The position numbers and the translations under genes were made by a program. Positions 42,650 to 51,332 of a stretch of DNA of 64,000 nt are shown piece by piece. Source of the DNA: Sphingobium arseniciresistens (GTDB taxonomy: Bacteria > Pseudomonadota > Alphaproteobacteria > Sphingomonadales > Sphingomonadaceae); assembly GCA_029167225.1 (NCBI GenBank), contig JARFNK010000010.1:124001-188000 (forward strand), read 5' to 3'. How positions within the stretch are numbered: the stretch's first letter is position 1; every line of letters begins with the position of its first letter. Under the pieces are notes generated by a model that was not told the DNA's origin, did not search any database, and was given only the letters and a program-made list of their open reading frames with translations.

Positions 42650-43057
42650 ATGCCATCACCAGACGGCGCAAAGGTGATCGTCATCGACGGCGATGCGATC
42701 ACCGGCATCGCCAGCTTCTACGGCGAGATAAACCGGGCGTTCATGGCTGGGGAAGACTGGACGCTGGGGCCGAGCCTCGATGCCCTGAACGACCTTCTCT
42801 ATGGTGGTTTTGGCGCGATCGAGGGCGCTGAGCCGGTGACGCTTGTCTGTAACAAGATCGAGCAGAGCAGGACGGCGCTCGGACGGGACGCAACGCGCGA
42901 CCATTATCGCGCCAAGCTTGCCCGCCCGGGCGTCTATGACCGCGCGCGTATCGAGAAAGACATCGCAGCGCTCGAGGCTGGAACCGGTCCGACCTATTTC
43001 GAGATCATCCGCGAGATCATCGCGGACCATCCCAATATCGAACTGCGCGAAGCATGA
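42650..43057 (+). CDS. Barstar-like ribonuclease inhibitor
   Basis: A 135-residue acidic cytoplasmic protein: VIVIDGDAITGIASFYGEIN, LGPSLDALNDLLYGGFGAIE and VCNKIEQSRTALG match the barstar fold (parallel strands, the helix that fills the barnase active site, and the LDAL-x-D-LL signature). Barstar proteins bind and block secreted or injected barnase-type RNases. No barnase is encoded nearby, so this is an orphan immunity-like gene or has another partner. An AAGGA site precedes the ATG. Confidence 0.8.
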   Translation: MPSPDGAKVIVIDGDAITGIASFYGEINRAFMAGEDWTLGPSLDALNDLLYGGFGAIEGAEPVTLVCNKIEQSRTALGRDATRDHYRAKLARPGVYDRARIEKDIAALEAGTGPTYFEIIREIIADHPNIELREA

Positions 43058-43065
43058 TGCGCCGG

Positions 43066-43458
43066 TCAGCCGGTCCCGTCAGGCCTGTCCGGTCCTTCCA
43101 GGCGCAAGGCGCGCCGCCGCTGAGCCTTTCGCTCAAGCGCCATGTCGATCTCGGGCCTGTTCCAACGCGCCGCGCCTTCGAGGGCGCCCAGCTCCTCCGC
43201 GTAGGTCAGGAAGGTGAACACCTTGTTGGTGATCTCGATCATGAGCGTCTTCATCTCCACGTCCGAGATGCGCGAAAGCCGGGTCCAGGGGATTTCGCCG
43301 AAGGGCGTCACCACCTTGACGTCGCTATAGTCGCCGCTGGCGCTGTCGGGCACGGTCCCGGCATGCAAGTCTTCGAGGAACGTGTTGCGCACGCACTGCT
43401 GGACCAGCGCCAGTGTGAACCGGGTCTTTTCGGCATAGGTAAGAGCTTCATCGGACAT
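43066..43458 (-). CDS. Hypothetical protein, 130 aa
   Basis: Begins MSDEALTYAEKTRFTLALVQ and reads VVTPFGEIPWTRLSRISDVE and MKTLMIEITNKVFTFLTYAE. It is soluble, probably helical, with a very basic tail (ERKAQRRRALRLEG). ATG 43458 has a GGAGA site; the longer in-frame start is a TTG. No family recognised. It is convergent with the barstar-like gene. Confidence 0.62.
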   Translation of the reverse strand: MSDEALTYAEKTRFTLALVQQCVRNTFLEDLHAGTVPDSASGDYSDVKVVTPFGEIPWTRLSRISDVEMKTLMIEITNKVFTFLTYAEELGALEGAARWNRPEIDMALERKAQRRRALRLEGPDRPDGTG

Positions 43459-43591
43459 CGGCGTCTCCAAGATGGCGCAGCGAAGGCGCCGATTCCGGTT
43501 GCGAGACCGGATTGTCTTGTCGGTGCAACAAGCTCATCCTAAGGGATTGACGGGCAACATAGAACAGGGGGATTTTCGAGAGGAGATCACC

Positions 43592-44107
43592 TTGTCGTGC
43601 GTCGCAGTTTTCGGCTTTGCCGCAACCACCGCTCCGGAGACGATCATCGTCGATGCGGTTCGATGCTGGCGCGATGCGATCGATCGCAAGTCCCCTGTCC
43701 TTCTGCCGACCCTGTTCGCTCGCCTCGAAACGAATGGCGCTGGCTTCCTGGCGCCGGCGATCGCGGCGCTGCTCGCCGTGCATGAGGCGTGGTCGGGCCA
43801 ACGCTTCCAGGCTGGTGATCGAGCGGCTTCGGCCTTGACCGAGGACGAGATGAAGCTTTTGGGTTTGCTGGAGACCACCGCGCCACCGCCGACCGACATT
43901 CCTTTGAGACCTGGCCTGACCGCACCGCTGCGGATCGCGCTGCGGTCGACGCGCATACTGCTGCTGCGGGTGCTCGGACGGGATCTCGGGGACGGAGGGC
44001 CGGCGTCTCCCGCCGCGACGAATATCCCGATGTTCTTCGCGTTCAGCGACGAGGCTTTGGCAATGCCCGATCCGCACGGCGTCCGCCAAACTCAGGACGC
44101 GGCCTGA
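43592..44107 (+). CDS. Hypothetical protein, 171 aa (TTG start)
   Basis: Reads LSCVAVFGFAATTAPETIIV, then RCWRDAIDRKSPVLLPTLFA, ALLAVHEAWSGQRFQAGDRA and LRIALRSTRILLLRVLGRDL. The best start is TTG 43592, preceded by GAGAGGAG; no ATG with a usable site was seen near it. The protein is soluble and mainly helical with no signal peptide. Its 3' end overlaps the convergent CYTH gene by 16 bp. No named family recognised. Confidence 0.55.
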   Translation: MSCVAVFGFAATTAPETIIVDAVRCWRDAIDRKSPVLLPTLFARLETNGAGFLAPAIAALLAVHEAWSGQRFQAGDRAASALTEDEMKLLGLLETTAPPPTDIPLRPGLTAPLRIALRSTRILLLRVLGRDLGDGGPASPAATNIPMFFAFSDEALAMPDPHGVRQTQDAA

Positions 44108-44592
44108 CTCCGTGCTGGCCCGACAGCCTCGCACGGCGGTCCATCGCGCGCGATTGCCGCGTTGCGATAGCGCCGATCATGCGTCACCTCGTCGCCGATC
44201 CATTCGGGACGGTCGAGAGACTGGTCGATGGATGCAAGCTCGACTTCGGCAATTACGAGGCCCGAGGCGACGCCTTCGAACACGTCGATCTCCCAGACCA
44301 GTGCGCCGCGCATGACGCGGTAGCGCACCTTCTCCAGGATTGGACCGGCGCAAAGCGAGGTGAGCATTTCGTCGGCGTCGGCGCACGGAATCTCATATTC
44401 GAACTCTGGCCGCGCTATGCCGTCCCGCTCGCCCTTGACCGTGATCCAGGCGTGATCGCCGGCGCGTCGAACCCGGATACTGACACCACCGCCATTGGCC
44501 AAATAGGCTTGCCGGATTCGCGACCCGTCGTCGGCTTCTGCGCGCCAATTCTCGCCGATGACGAGGAATTTTCGTTCGATCTCGATCCCCAT
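44092..44592 (-). CDS. CYTH domain (triphosphate tunnel) protein
   Basis: A 166-residue protein. It starts with the E-x-E-x-K hallmark (IEIERKFL) and continues IRQAYLANGGGVSIRVRR, AWITVKGERDGIARPEFEYE, KVRYRVMRGALVWEIDVFEG and VIAEVELASIDQSL, the alternating charged strands that line a triphosphate tunnel. CYTH proteins hydrolyse inorganic triphosphate or similar substrates with Mg2+. Length matches stand-alone bacterial members. The context gives no further clue. Confidence 0.9.
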   Translation of the reverse strand: MGIEIERKFLVIGENWRAEADDGSRIRQAYLANGGGVSIRVRRAGDHAWITVKGERDGIARPEFEYEIPCADADEMLTSLCAGPILEKVRYRVMRGALVWEIDVFEGVASGLVIAEVELASIDQSLDRPEWIGDEVTHDRRYRNAAIARDGPPCEAVGPARSQAAS

Positions 44593-44709
44593 TTGGTTCT
44601 TTTCCTAGTGCAAAGTCCGCTTTCCCGCGACCGATAGTTGGCGGCGCGACTGGTCAGTCAGTGGCCGATCTCGATGGCGCACGCCGTCTCCTGATCCGCC
44701 TGCGGGTGG

Positions 44710-45351
44710 TCAGTGCGGATTGTGGGAGTCATCTGTCGGCAAGCGTACCACCTGTTTGGCTGGACGCCGCAGACCGCTTGCGGAGGCGGCAAGGCGCTCG
44801 ATCTTGCGCTGCCAGACGACAAGATGCTTCTCGACCCCGCCTTGGCGAACCGGGCCGAACCTGGTGATGCGCAGGGGCTTGAAGCCGCAGAAGCCCAGGA
44901 TCTGTCCGCGCCAGCGGCGCACGACCGGATTGCCATAGGCGAACCGCAGGAACCAGGAAGGCGTGTCTGTCGTGATGAGGACGTCGGCTGAGCGTCCTGC
45001 AAGAAGCCGGTCCCAGAACGGATCGTTCCTGTGATAGCGAAACGCGAAGCCTGGCAGGAGGACACGGTCGAGCAAGCCCTTGAGCTCGGCCGGCTCGCTG
45101 CCCCACCACATCGGAAAAGCGACGACGAGATGATCGCAGGCGGAGATGGCCGCGCCAACGCGTTCAAGGTCCGGCTCCCATGGTTGCACGACCCTGTAGC
45201 CCTGTCGAAGGACAGGATCGAAGGCGAGATCGCGCACCGCGATGCGTTCGACCTCCGCGTCATCGCCGAGGGCAGCCTGGTAGAGGTCGAGCAGATGGCT
45301 GACCAACCGGCCTTCGTCGGGATGACCATCGAGGATGAGAACGCGCATCAT
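44710..45351 (-). CDS. NAD(P)H-dependent oxidoreductase, flavodoxin fold
   Basis: A 213-residue protein: VLILDGHPDEGRLVSHLLDL (nucleotide loop), HLVVAFPMWWGSEPAELKGL with the AFPMWW signature, DRVLLPGFAFRY, ADVLITTDTPSWFLRFAYGN. This is the KefF/MdaB/NQO-type family that reduces quinones or related acceptors with FMN or FAD. The tail after about residue 180 is basic. It lies 9 bp downstream of the EEP-family gene and is probably co-transcribed with it. Confidence 0.85.
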   Translation of the reverse strand: MMRVLILDGHPDEGRLVSHLLDLYQAALGDDAEVERIAVRDLAFDPVLRQGYRVVQPWEPDLERVGAAISACDHLVVAFPMWWGSEPAELKGLLDRVLLPGFAFRYHRNDPFWDRLLAGRSADVLITTDTPSWFLRFAYGNPVVRRWRGQILGFCGFKPLRITRFGPVRQGGVEKHLVVWQRKIERLAASASGLRRPAKQVVRLPTDDSHNPH

Positions 45352-45360
45352 AAGCTTTTC

Positions 45361-46473
45361 TCAGAGGTCGATCTCGGCCCATAAGGCGGCGTGATCGGAC
45401 CCCGCGTCGGCCGGCCTGCCGACCTCGGGATAGGCCTCCCAGCGTTTGGGCCGCGAGCCCGGCCACATGCCGGCTCGAAACACGCCGCCCGCCCGCACGC
45501 GATCGAAGAGTGCCGGCGACAGCAGCATATAGTCGATCTTGTTGGCGGCGTTGCACAGGCCATAGGTGCCCGGATAGCCGCCGTCCTCGAACGCCGGGTG
45601 CGTGAAGATGTCCCGCAGGCCGGTGCCGTTCAACAGCGGCGCCAGCGGCGCACTGGCAGGCGTGTCGTTGAAGTCGCCGATGATCGCGACGTGACTGTCG
45701 CCGTTGTCGGTCATCTCCCGGTAGATCGCGGTGATTCGCTCTGCCTGCGCCTTGCGCTTCGCGTTGGCCTCGGCGGTGCCGCCATAGCCCTTGCTCTTGA
45801 GGTGATTGACGAGGACCGACAGGCGGGCGCCCGATGGCGTAGCCACCTCGAACGCAGGGCAATCGCGCGAGAAGACAGGCTGGCCGTTCGGCAACCGATC
45901 GTCGACGCGGCTACGCATGGCGCCGATTGGGAACCCCTCCCGGCTCATCAGGCCGACATCGATGCCGCGCTCATCATTACCGTCGATCAGCATCACATGA
46001 CGGAACGGGGAGCCGCCGAGCGCGGGCAATATCTCGCTGTTGAACGCGGCAAGCACCGGGCGGCTCTCGGCTTCGACAACCCCCAGCACATCAGCGCCAA
46101 GGTCGATCATCACGCGGGCGGTGTTGCGCATTGCATGCTCGTTGACCGGCTCATCGCGCAGCTCGAGCGATCCTACCCAGTCCGCGCGGCCGTCCGCCTC
46201 GATCAGGATGCCGCCAGTCTTGGGCCGGCGCAGCAGGCCGCCGCGATTGCGCCGCAGGATGACGAACGGGCCGGTATCGGATTTCTCCAAGCCGAGATCA
46301 CGCATCAGCTCGGCCATGCGAGTCTTGTCAGCGGGGTTATAGTGGAGCTGGCCCAAAAGCCCGTTCAGCGCCGCGAACTTTTCAAGGATGGGACGCCCTT
46401 CTTCCCAAGTGTCGAGGTTCATCGCCTTGGCGCGGTCGAACAGATTTTCGACGTTGTAGACGGCCAGCTTCAT
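45361..46473 (-). CDS. Endonuclease/exonuclease/phosphatase family protein
   Basis: A 370-residue cytoplasmic protein with the EEP fold: KLAVYNVENLFDRAK (metal-binding Asn/Glu), ADVLGVVEAESRP (Glu), SVLVNHLKSKGYGG (catalytic His/Lys region), VAIIGDFNDTPASAPLAPLL (GDFND), KIDYMLLSPALF and SDHAALWAEIDL (SDH). All core motifs are present, so it is probably an active phosphodiesterase or nuclease; the substrate cannot be told. It has no signal peptide. Confidence 0.88.
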   Translation of the reverse strand: MKLAVYNVENLFDRAKAMNLDTWEEGRPILEKFAALNGLLGQLHYNPADKTRMAELMRDLGLEKSDTGPFVILRRNRGGLLRRPKTGGILIEADGRADWVGSLELRDEPVNEHAMRNTARVMIDLGADVLGVVEAESRPVLAAFNSEILPALGGSPFRHVMLIDGNDERGIDVGLMSREGFPIGAMRSRVDDRLPNGQPVFSRDCPAFEVATPSGARLSVLVNHLKSKGYGGTAEANAKRKAQAERITAIYREMTDNGDSHVAIIGDFNDTPASAPLAPLLNGTGLRDIFTHPAFEDGGYPGTYGLCNAANKIDYMLLSPALFDRVRAGGVFRAGMWPGSRPKRWEAYPEVGRPADAGSDHAALWAEIDL

Positions 46474-46545
46474 CGCACTATCTCCTCGTTCAGGATGGAC
46501 TTGCCCGACAACTGTTGCGTGACCGCGACGTATGGTGGGCTTCGT

Positions 46546-47706
46546 CTAGCCAGCCAAGCCGTTTGGCGGACCGAAAGCCTGGTTTTCAGATCGATGCACC
46601 CCAAAATGCAGCCAGAATCTCTTGGCAAGGGGCAGCAGACCGGCCACTTCGATCCGATCGAGGCGCAGTTCACCGATCAGCGTTTCGTCCTTAAAGGCTG
46701 GCCGCGTCTGGTAGTGGTCGCCAAAGATCATGAAGTGATCCTTCACACCATAGATACTCGCTATCACGATCCAGGGTCCTTCGACCCCGAACTGCTGGAG
46801 CCGGGTCTGGGTCGCGCGCGCCGCTGCGATCAACCCCTCTTCGAAGGATGGCGCGAAGACCAGCTTCATGTCCTGACCTTGCTGGTTCTGCCGCGTTCCA
46901 CCGATCGTCCAGGCAACGTCGGTGCGCCCGTTACGATATGTGATCGCAAAGCTGCGCACCCGCCCGGTCGCTTCATCGACCGGAGTGTGCAGCATCACGC
47001 CTTCGATCATATCGATGGAACTGTAGGCGTTGGGGCGAATGGGAACGAGTGCATGATCGTCGGTGATCGCGATCTCGCGTTCTTCACGGAACAGCGAAAG
47101 CGGCATGGTCGAGACCACGGCGGTCGGATCGTTCATGATCGCAAACGGCATGTCGATACCCCGCGCGCGCTCGATTCCTTCCGCGTGATATTGGCGGAAG
47201 CGTGCCGGGAGCCGACTTGAATCCACAAAGGCGTGGCGCAGTTCGTGGACATCCAGCTCATATTTGCCGCGGCTCGTCCGCGCATAGAATTTGCCGCTGT
47301 TGCGGAAGGTGACGCGGTGGGGCGGCTGAAGACCCGGTGGAATGCGGATGAGCAGCGCGCCATTGCCGGCGGCAAGAGGAATATGGCGGATTCGCACGCC
47401 GATGAGCCTCGGATCGACATTGGTTCGGATGATCTGCTCGAGACGCAGTATTTCGTTGTCGACATTGGCGATCACGACTCCGGGAAGCCCGGCGGCGACA
47501 CCTTCGACATCCTCGATCCCGAAGATGAGATCGCCGCCATTGGTGTTGGCGAGCGACGTTACATCGGCGAGAAATTCGCGAATATTGTCGGGCTCCTGAC
47601 CGGGCAAGTCACGTTTGAACTCAAGGTCGCGGCTTTCCGGGGTCTCGTTTGCGACAAGCTGGGCGAGCGCCGCCTCGTCGATGTCATCGAATGCTATGTC
47701 GAGCAT
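46546..47706 (-). CDS. AlbA_2 (Schlafen-type) domain protein
   Basis: A 386-residue protein. The N-terminal 140 residues match the AlbA_2/Schlafen-like domain: ESRDLEFKRDLPGQEPDNIR, LADVTSLANTNGGDLIFGIE, RIPPGLQPPHRVTFRNSGKF, YARTSRGKYELDVHELRHAF. The remaining 245 residues are an unknown domain (MPFAIMNDPTAVVSTMPLSL, YGVKDHFMIFGDHYQTRPAF). Such proteins are often found in defence islands and on mobile elements, with roles in nucleic-acid binding. It is followed on the same strand, upstream, by a HEPN-like gene; the two may form a unit, but they are separated by 124 bp. Confidence 0.82.
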   Translation of the reverse strand: MLDIAFDDIDEAALAQLVANETPESRDLEFKRDLPGQEPDNIREFLADVTSLANTNGGDLIFGIEDVEGVAAGLPGVVIANVDNEILRLEQIIRTNVDPRLIGVRIRHIPLAAGNGALLIRIPPGLQPPHRVTFRNSGKFYARTSRGKYELDVHELRHAFVDSSRLPARFRQYHAEGIERARGIDMPFAIMNDPTAVVSTMPLSLFREEREIAITDDHALVPIRPNAYSSIDMIEGVMLHTPVDEATGRVRSFAITYRNGRTDVAWTIGGTRQNQQGQDMKLVFAPSFEEGLIAAARATQTRLQQFGVEGPWIVIASIYGVKDHFMIFGDHYQTRPAFKDETLIGELRLDRIEVAGLLPLAKRFWLHFGVHRSENQAFGPPNGLAG

Positions 47707-47830
47707 GGTCGGTATCTCTCCAGCGTGCCTGAAACGTCATCATTTCGGCGGACATTATCCGCACCGGATGACCGGCAGTCGAACCGCCAATCTTCCATCA
47801 TAGCCTTGGCGTATTTGCACGCCGCCTCGA

Positions 47831-48685
47831 TCAAATGCTTGCGCGCTGGTCGAAGCGCCGAAGGAAGAGGCGCGCGGTGATCAGGCTGATCTGAAGGCGA
47901 AACATCGCATCCTCTTCTTCGGAAAGCCCCGGATGACCGCCATGAGGATGGAAGCGGTTCATCAGCCCCTGCACATATTGCGGCTTGCTGTCATTCTTGT
48001 CCCATTCATTATAGTCGCTCAGCAGAAAGGGTGGATCGAGCTGGCCGAGATAAGCCCGCTTGTCCTTGCTAGAGTCCGCCCGATCACACCCAAGCCGTTC
48101 CGCAATCTCGTTGAGGTAGCCCTCATAAAGCTTGCGCAGCTCGCCGTTGGAGGCCGACCAGTCCCCGCGGCTGAACGCTGCGATCGCTTGTTGCAGATGC
48201 CCTTTGGAGACGGCGAAGTTATGGCGGTCCAGCAGGCGCACGACCTCGCTCTCGGCCTCTCGGAAATCAAGCTCGGGCACATCTTCGGGCAACATGCGGA
48301 CCAGTTCGAAGGTGGCGGTGCGCGTGTTCCCCCACCCGAAGCGCGAACTGTTCTCCGCTTGCATTGCCACCAGCTCGAACCCGTCAAAGCGCAAGCCTGC
48401 CACCAGCTTCTTCCAGCTTGCTCCATCCCTCGTCTTGGGTGGTGCCAGGATGGCGATGTCGATCATCGCCCGGCTCAAGGGAAGCCGCCCATGCTCAGTC
48501 AGGACTTCGAGCCCATCGTCGATCGCAATGCGGGCGAGGCTGGCGATGCGTGCGGGCTTGCTGGAGCCGTTGCATCGCCCGACAATGTCCCATTGGACTT
48601 CGAGGACCTCCATGTCGCTATGGGAGTTGAACTCGGCCACGACTTCTGCGGCCGCAACGATGGTCATGCGATTAAAATTGCTCAT
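47831..48685 (-). CDS. Hypothetical protein with HEPN/Abi_C-like C-terminus
   Basis: A 284-residue soluble protein starting MSNFNRMTIVAAAEVVAEFN. The C-terminal 110 residues (LRKLYEGYLNEIAERLG, LSDYNEWDKNDSKPQYVQGL, MNRFHPHGGHPGLSEEEDAM) have the helix order and Arg-x4-His pattern reminiscent of HEPN/abortive-infection C-terminal domains. The N-terminal part is of unknown fold. ATG 48667 is an alternative start. The similarity is by eye and modest. Confidence 0.6.
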   Translation of the reverse strand: MSNFNRMTIVAAAEVVAEFNSHSDMEVLEVQWDIVGRCNGSSKPARIASLARIAIDDGLEVLTEHGRLPLSRAMIDIAILAPPKTRDGASWKKLVAGLRFDGFELVAMQAENSSRFGWGNTRTATFELVRMLPEDVPELDFREAESEVVRLLDRHNFAVSKGHLQQAIAAFSRGDWSASNGELRKLYEGYLNEIAERLGCDRADSSKDKRAYLGQLDPPFLLSDYNEWDKNDSKPQYVQGLMNRFHPHGGHPGLSEEEDAMFRLQISLITARLFLRRFDQRASI

Positions 48686-48875
48686 CTGGATAATGAAGCA
48701 AAACGCCTTCGGGTCGGAAAGACGAAATTGTGCCCGCAGCGAAGATGGTCTGATCGCGCGGACCTTTCTCATCGAGGAGATCATACCGGGCAAACGGCAG
48801 AAGGGGCTCCCGTGAACGCAGCCCTGCGACTGAAACCGACATTAAAATCAATCCGCGGCAGTAGCTTCGGCGCGC

Positions 48876-49877
48876 CTAGTCGAGCAGCATTCGGTGTAGG
48901 CCCCGCGCTACGCAGCGTGCCGGCTCGTCCGCGACCGTGACGGCAAGTCCTGTGTCGGCTTTGATCATGGCGCTGAGCAGCGGCGTTGTCGCGCTTCCGC
49001 CCGTGAGCACGATACCGCGCTCGTGAATATCCTGGCTGAGTTCGGGGGGTGTGTCGCTCAGCACCTCGCGAACCGCATCGATGATCTGCTGGAAATGCTT
49101 CTCGGCCACCTGGTCGAGTTCCGTGAGCGGCAGCGCCAGGGCAGCGGGCAGTCCGGTCGTGAGGCTGCGCCCTTTGACCTGAATCGTCTCGTCCTTCACC
49201 GCCTCAGCGCGACGTTGTTCCCCATACCCCAGCTTGATCCGTTCCGAGGTCAGCTCGCCGGCCAGGAACTTGTGCTTGAAATGCAGATGGTCGGCGATCG
49301 CCTTGTCGAGCGTTGCGCCGCCGACACGCACCGAGCGCGTCAGGCAGATACCGCCGAGCGACAGCACCGCCACCTCCGTCGTGCCAGCGCCGCACTCGAC
49401 GATCATGGTTCCGTTCGGGGCGCTGATCGGAAGGTCGGCTCCGATCGCGGCAGCGAAAGGCTCGGCGACAAGCCGGACCGAGCCAAGGCCGGCATCGTGC
49501 GCGGCCGTCATCAGGGCTCCGCGTTCCGCCTGGGTCGCATCGGCGGGTACGCCGATCATGGCATGGGGTGTACGAAAATGCTTGCGGCCGCGCGCCTTGC
49601 GAACAGCGTAGCGCAGCAAATGCGTCGCGGCGTCGATGTCCTGGAGCACGCCGCGCCCCAGCGGCCGCCTGATCTGGAGCTTGCCGGGCGTCCGATCAAC
49701 CATCGCCTGCGCCTCTATGCCAGCGGCGTAGAGGCTGGGCGCCGTATCGATATCCGCAAAGCAGCAAATCGACGGCTCATCAAGGATGATACCCTCATCG
49801 CGGCCGATCACGCGCAGATTGGCGGTCCCGAAATCAATCGCGAGTTCGGGCCGCTTCCAGGAAAAGTGCGAAGCCAC
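48876..49877 (-). CDS. MreB-like actin-family ATPase (orphan)
   Basis: A 333-residue protein with actin-fold ATPase motifs: LAIDFGTANLRV (phosphate 1), TMIVECGAGTTEVAVLSLGG (phosphate 2) and GIVLTGGSATTPLL (adenosine). KLQIRRPLGRGVLQDIDAAT and PHAMIGVPADATQAERGALM are MreB-specific. Length fits MreB (about 345). The genuine chromosomal mreB is normally followed by mreC and mreD; neither is present here, so this is a paralogue. GTG 49877 gives the natural N-terminus; a TTG at 49928 is an alternative. No clear ribosome-binding site is seen at either. Confidence 0.82.
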   Translation of the reverse strand: MASHFSWKRPELAIDFGTANLRVIGRDEGIILDEPSICCFADIDTAPSLYAAGIEAQAMVDRTPGKLQIRRPLGRGVLQDIDAATHLLRYAVRKARGRKHFRTPHAMIGVPADATQAERGALMTAAHDAGLGSVRLVAEPFAAAIGADLPISAPNGTMIVECGAGTTEVAVLSLGGICLTRSVRVGGATLDKAIADHLHFKHKFLAGELTSERIKLGYGEQRRAEAVKDETIQVKGRSLTTGLPAALALPLTELDQVAEKHFQQIIDAVREVLSDTPPELSQDIHERGIVLTGGSATTPLLSAMIKADTGLAVTVADEPARCVARGLHRMLLD

Positions 49878-50184
49878 TCTGAGCCGGTAGCAAGCGGCGC
49901 GGCATTTGTCTCGCGCGACATCTCGCAAGCGCTCATCATGCGGAGCTATTTGCGGTCGCTATCACGTCGACGTTGACGCCAGGCCCCGCGCAGGACATGC
50001 TCTGCCGGTCATGCAAATGCGCAGTCTCCTTGTCCGGAACCGTCATCACGCGGGCCAGCTTATGGTGGGCATCTAGCCCCGGGTTCCGGCGCTTCGTGCC
50101 CGAACTCGGGGCACAAACTCCATCGCCTCATCTGCCGTCGCCCCCCTTGTCGGTCGGCGTGCTTTTCCGCAGGAAGACCTTGTC

Positions 50185-50613
50185 ATGACCAGCCCGAAGC
50201 ACGTGGCTCGCCCGCCCGTTCATATGATCGATACGCAAGCCGATGCTCTCTCGGACCTCGCCCTGCGGACCGAGGATCGCAACCCCGAGGTGAGCGCTCT
50301 GCTGCTCGAGGAGATTACCCGCGCGAAGATCCACGTCGCGGCGAAGATCCCCGACGACGTCGTTACCATGCATGCGCGCGTGGAGTTCGTCGATGAATCG
50401 CGCGGTTTGCCGCACATTGTCGAACTCGTCTGGCCCGGCGAGGCCGACTTCGCGGCAGGACGCCTCTCAGTTCTGACCCCGACCGGCGCGGGCCTGATTG
50501 GCCTGCGCGAGGGCGGCTCGATCCTCTGGCCCGACCGCGAAGGGCGCGAGCGCCGGCTGACGATCGTCAAGGTCACCCAGCCCGATCCTATGCTGGGGCG
50601 GCCGGGTCTATAA
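50185..50613 (+). CDS. Rnk/GreA C-terminal domain protein
   Basis: A 142-residue protein: ALLLEEITRAKIHVAAKIPDD, VTMHARVEFVDESRGLPHIV, ELVWPGEADFAAGRLSVLTP and TGAGLIGLREGGSILWPDRE match the nucleoside-diphosphate-kinase regulator Rnk and the C-terminal domain of GreA/GreB. The GreA coiled-coil hairpin is missing, so it binds RNA polymerase near the secondary channel without transcript cleavage, as proposed for Rnk. An AGGA site precedes ATG 50185. Confidence 0.85.
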   Translation: MTSPKHVARPPVHMIDTQADALSDLALRTEDRNPEVSALLLEEITRAKIHVAAKIPDDVVTMHARVEFVDESRGLPHIVELVWPGEADFAAGRLSVLTPTGAGLIGLREGGSILWPDREGRERRLTIVKVTQPDPMLGRPGL

Positions 50614-50859
50614 TCATAGTGGCCTAGTCACGCGATGTTACCTTCAGCACATGACTGAAGCAGGCTGCCGAAGCGCTTCATATTTCATGGCACCTCCTCA
50701 ATAACGCGCCTGCCTGCCTGCCGCGGACGGTGGCGGCACCTGAGCGTGCGCCACGTTCATTATCCCACCGGGTGCTTCGCAGCTATAGCTCGTTCGCAGA
50801 CTTTCCGAGCGTGCATCGGGTATCGCGTTCAATAAATTATCCCTCAAAGGCGCAATCAG
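50614..50859. other. Intergenic gap with no feature recognised
   Basis: Lies between the convergent ends of the Rnk-like gene and the NO-operon membrane-protein gene. It is less GC-rich toward 50780-50850 (ATAAATTATCC). No gene, tRNA or clear terminator was seen. Confidence 0.4.
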
Positions 50860-51324
50860 TCAGAACAGGCCATGACTGCCGCCCACGGCACCCGCCAGCG
50901 CGATGACGGAGGCTGCCAGCAAGACGCGGTGCATCTGCTCCATGCGCGCGAAATCCCGAGCCGGCCGGGCCGTCCTCTCCATATGCCGGTGCAGGAACAA
51001 AGGTTCGATGAGGAACAGCATAGCCGCGAAGACGAGCCAGACAGCGACCATCGCATGCATCCACCAGAAGGAGGGATTGTGGAAACGGTCCCACATCTGG
51101 CCGCGCCACGTCATCCAGAACCCGCTGGCACCCGCCAGCAGCACCCAGATGCGCGCCTGCGGCGCAAAGCGACCTTCGATGCGGTGAAAGGCTGACAGCC
51201 TTTCCTCCGGAAGATTGCCGGTTCGCACCGACGGCATCACCACGAGCGTGACAAAGGCGACGCCGCCGATCCAGAACAGGACCGACACGACATGGATCAC
51301 GCGCGCGATGATGAAGTCGTCCAT
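50860..51324 (-). CDS. Four-helix membrane protein of the NO operon
   Basis: A 154-residue integral membrane protein with four helices: RVIHVVSVLFWIGGVAFVTL, ARIWVLLAGASGFWMTW, SFWWMHAMVAVWLVFAAMLF, VLLAASVIALAGAVGG. Histidines in helices 1 and 3 and in the FHRIEGRF loop could bind haem or copper, as in CopD-like proteins; the family could not be named firmly. It is 9 bp downstream of hmp on the same strand, the last gene of the operon, and so probably participates in the nitric-oxide response. Confidence 0.7.
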   Translation of the reverse strand: MDDFIIARVIHVVSVLFWIGGVAFVTLVVMPSVRTGNLPEERLSAFHRIEGRFAPQARIWVLLAGASGFWMTWRGQMWDRFHNPSFWWMHAMVAVWLVFAAMLFLIEPLFLHRHMERTARPARDFARMEQMHRVLLAASVIALAGAVGGSHGLF

Positions 51325-51332
51325 GGCGAGCC

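Noticed and set aside
43448..44134. Minus-strand 228-codon frame opposite the 171-aa gene
   Set aside because: Arg/Gln-rich composition and no ribosome-binding site; the plus-strand frame with a GAGAGGAG-TTG start is more protein-like, although the choice is not certain.
50096..50114. Small hairpin GTGCCC/GGGCAC before the Rnk-like gene
   Set aside because: Only 6 bp with a 7-base loop and no T-run; such structures are frequent by chance at this GC content.
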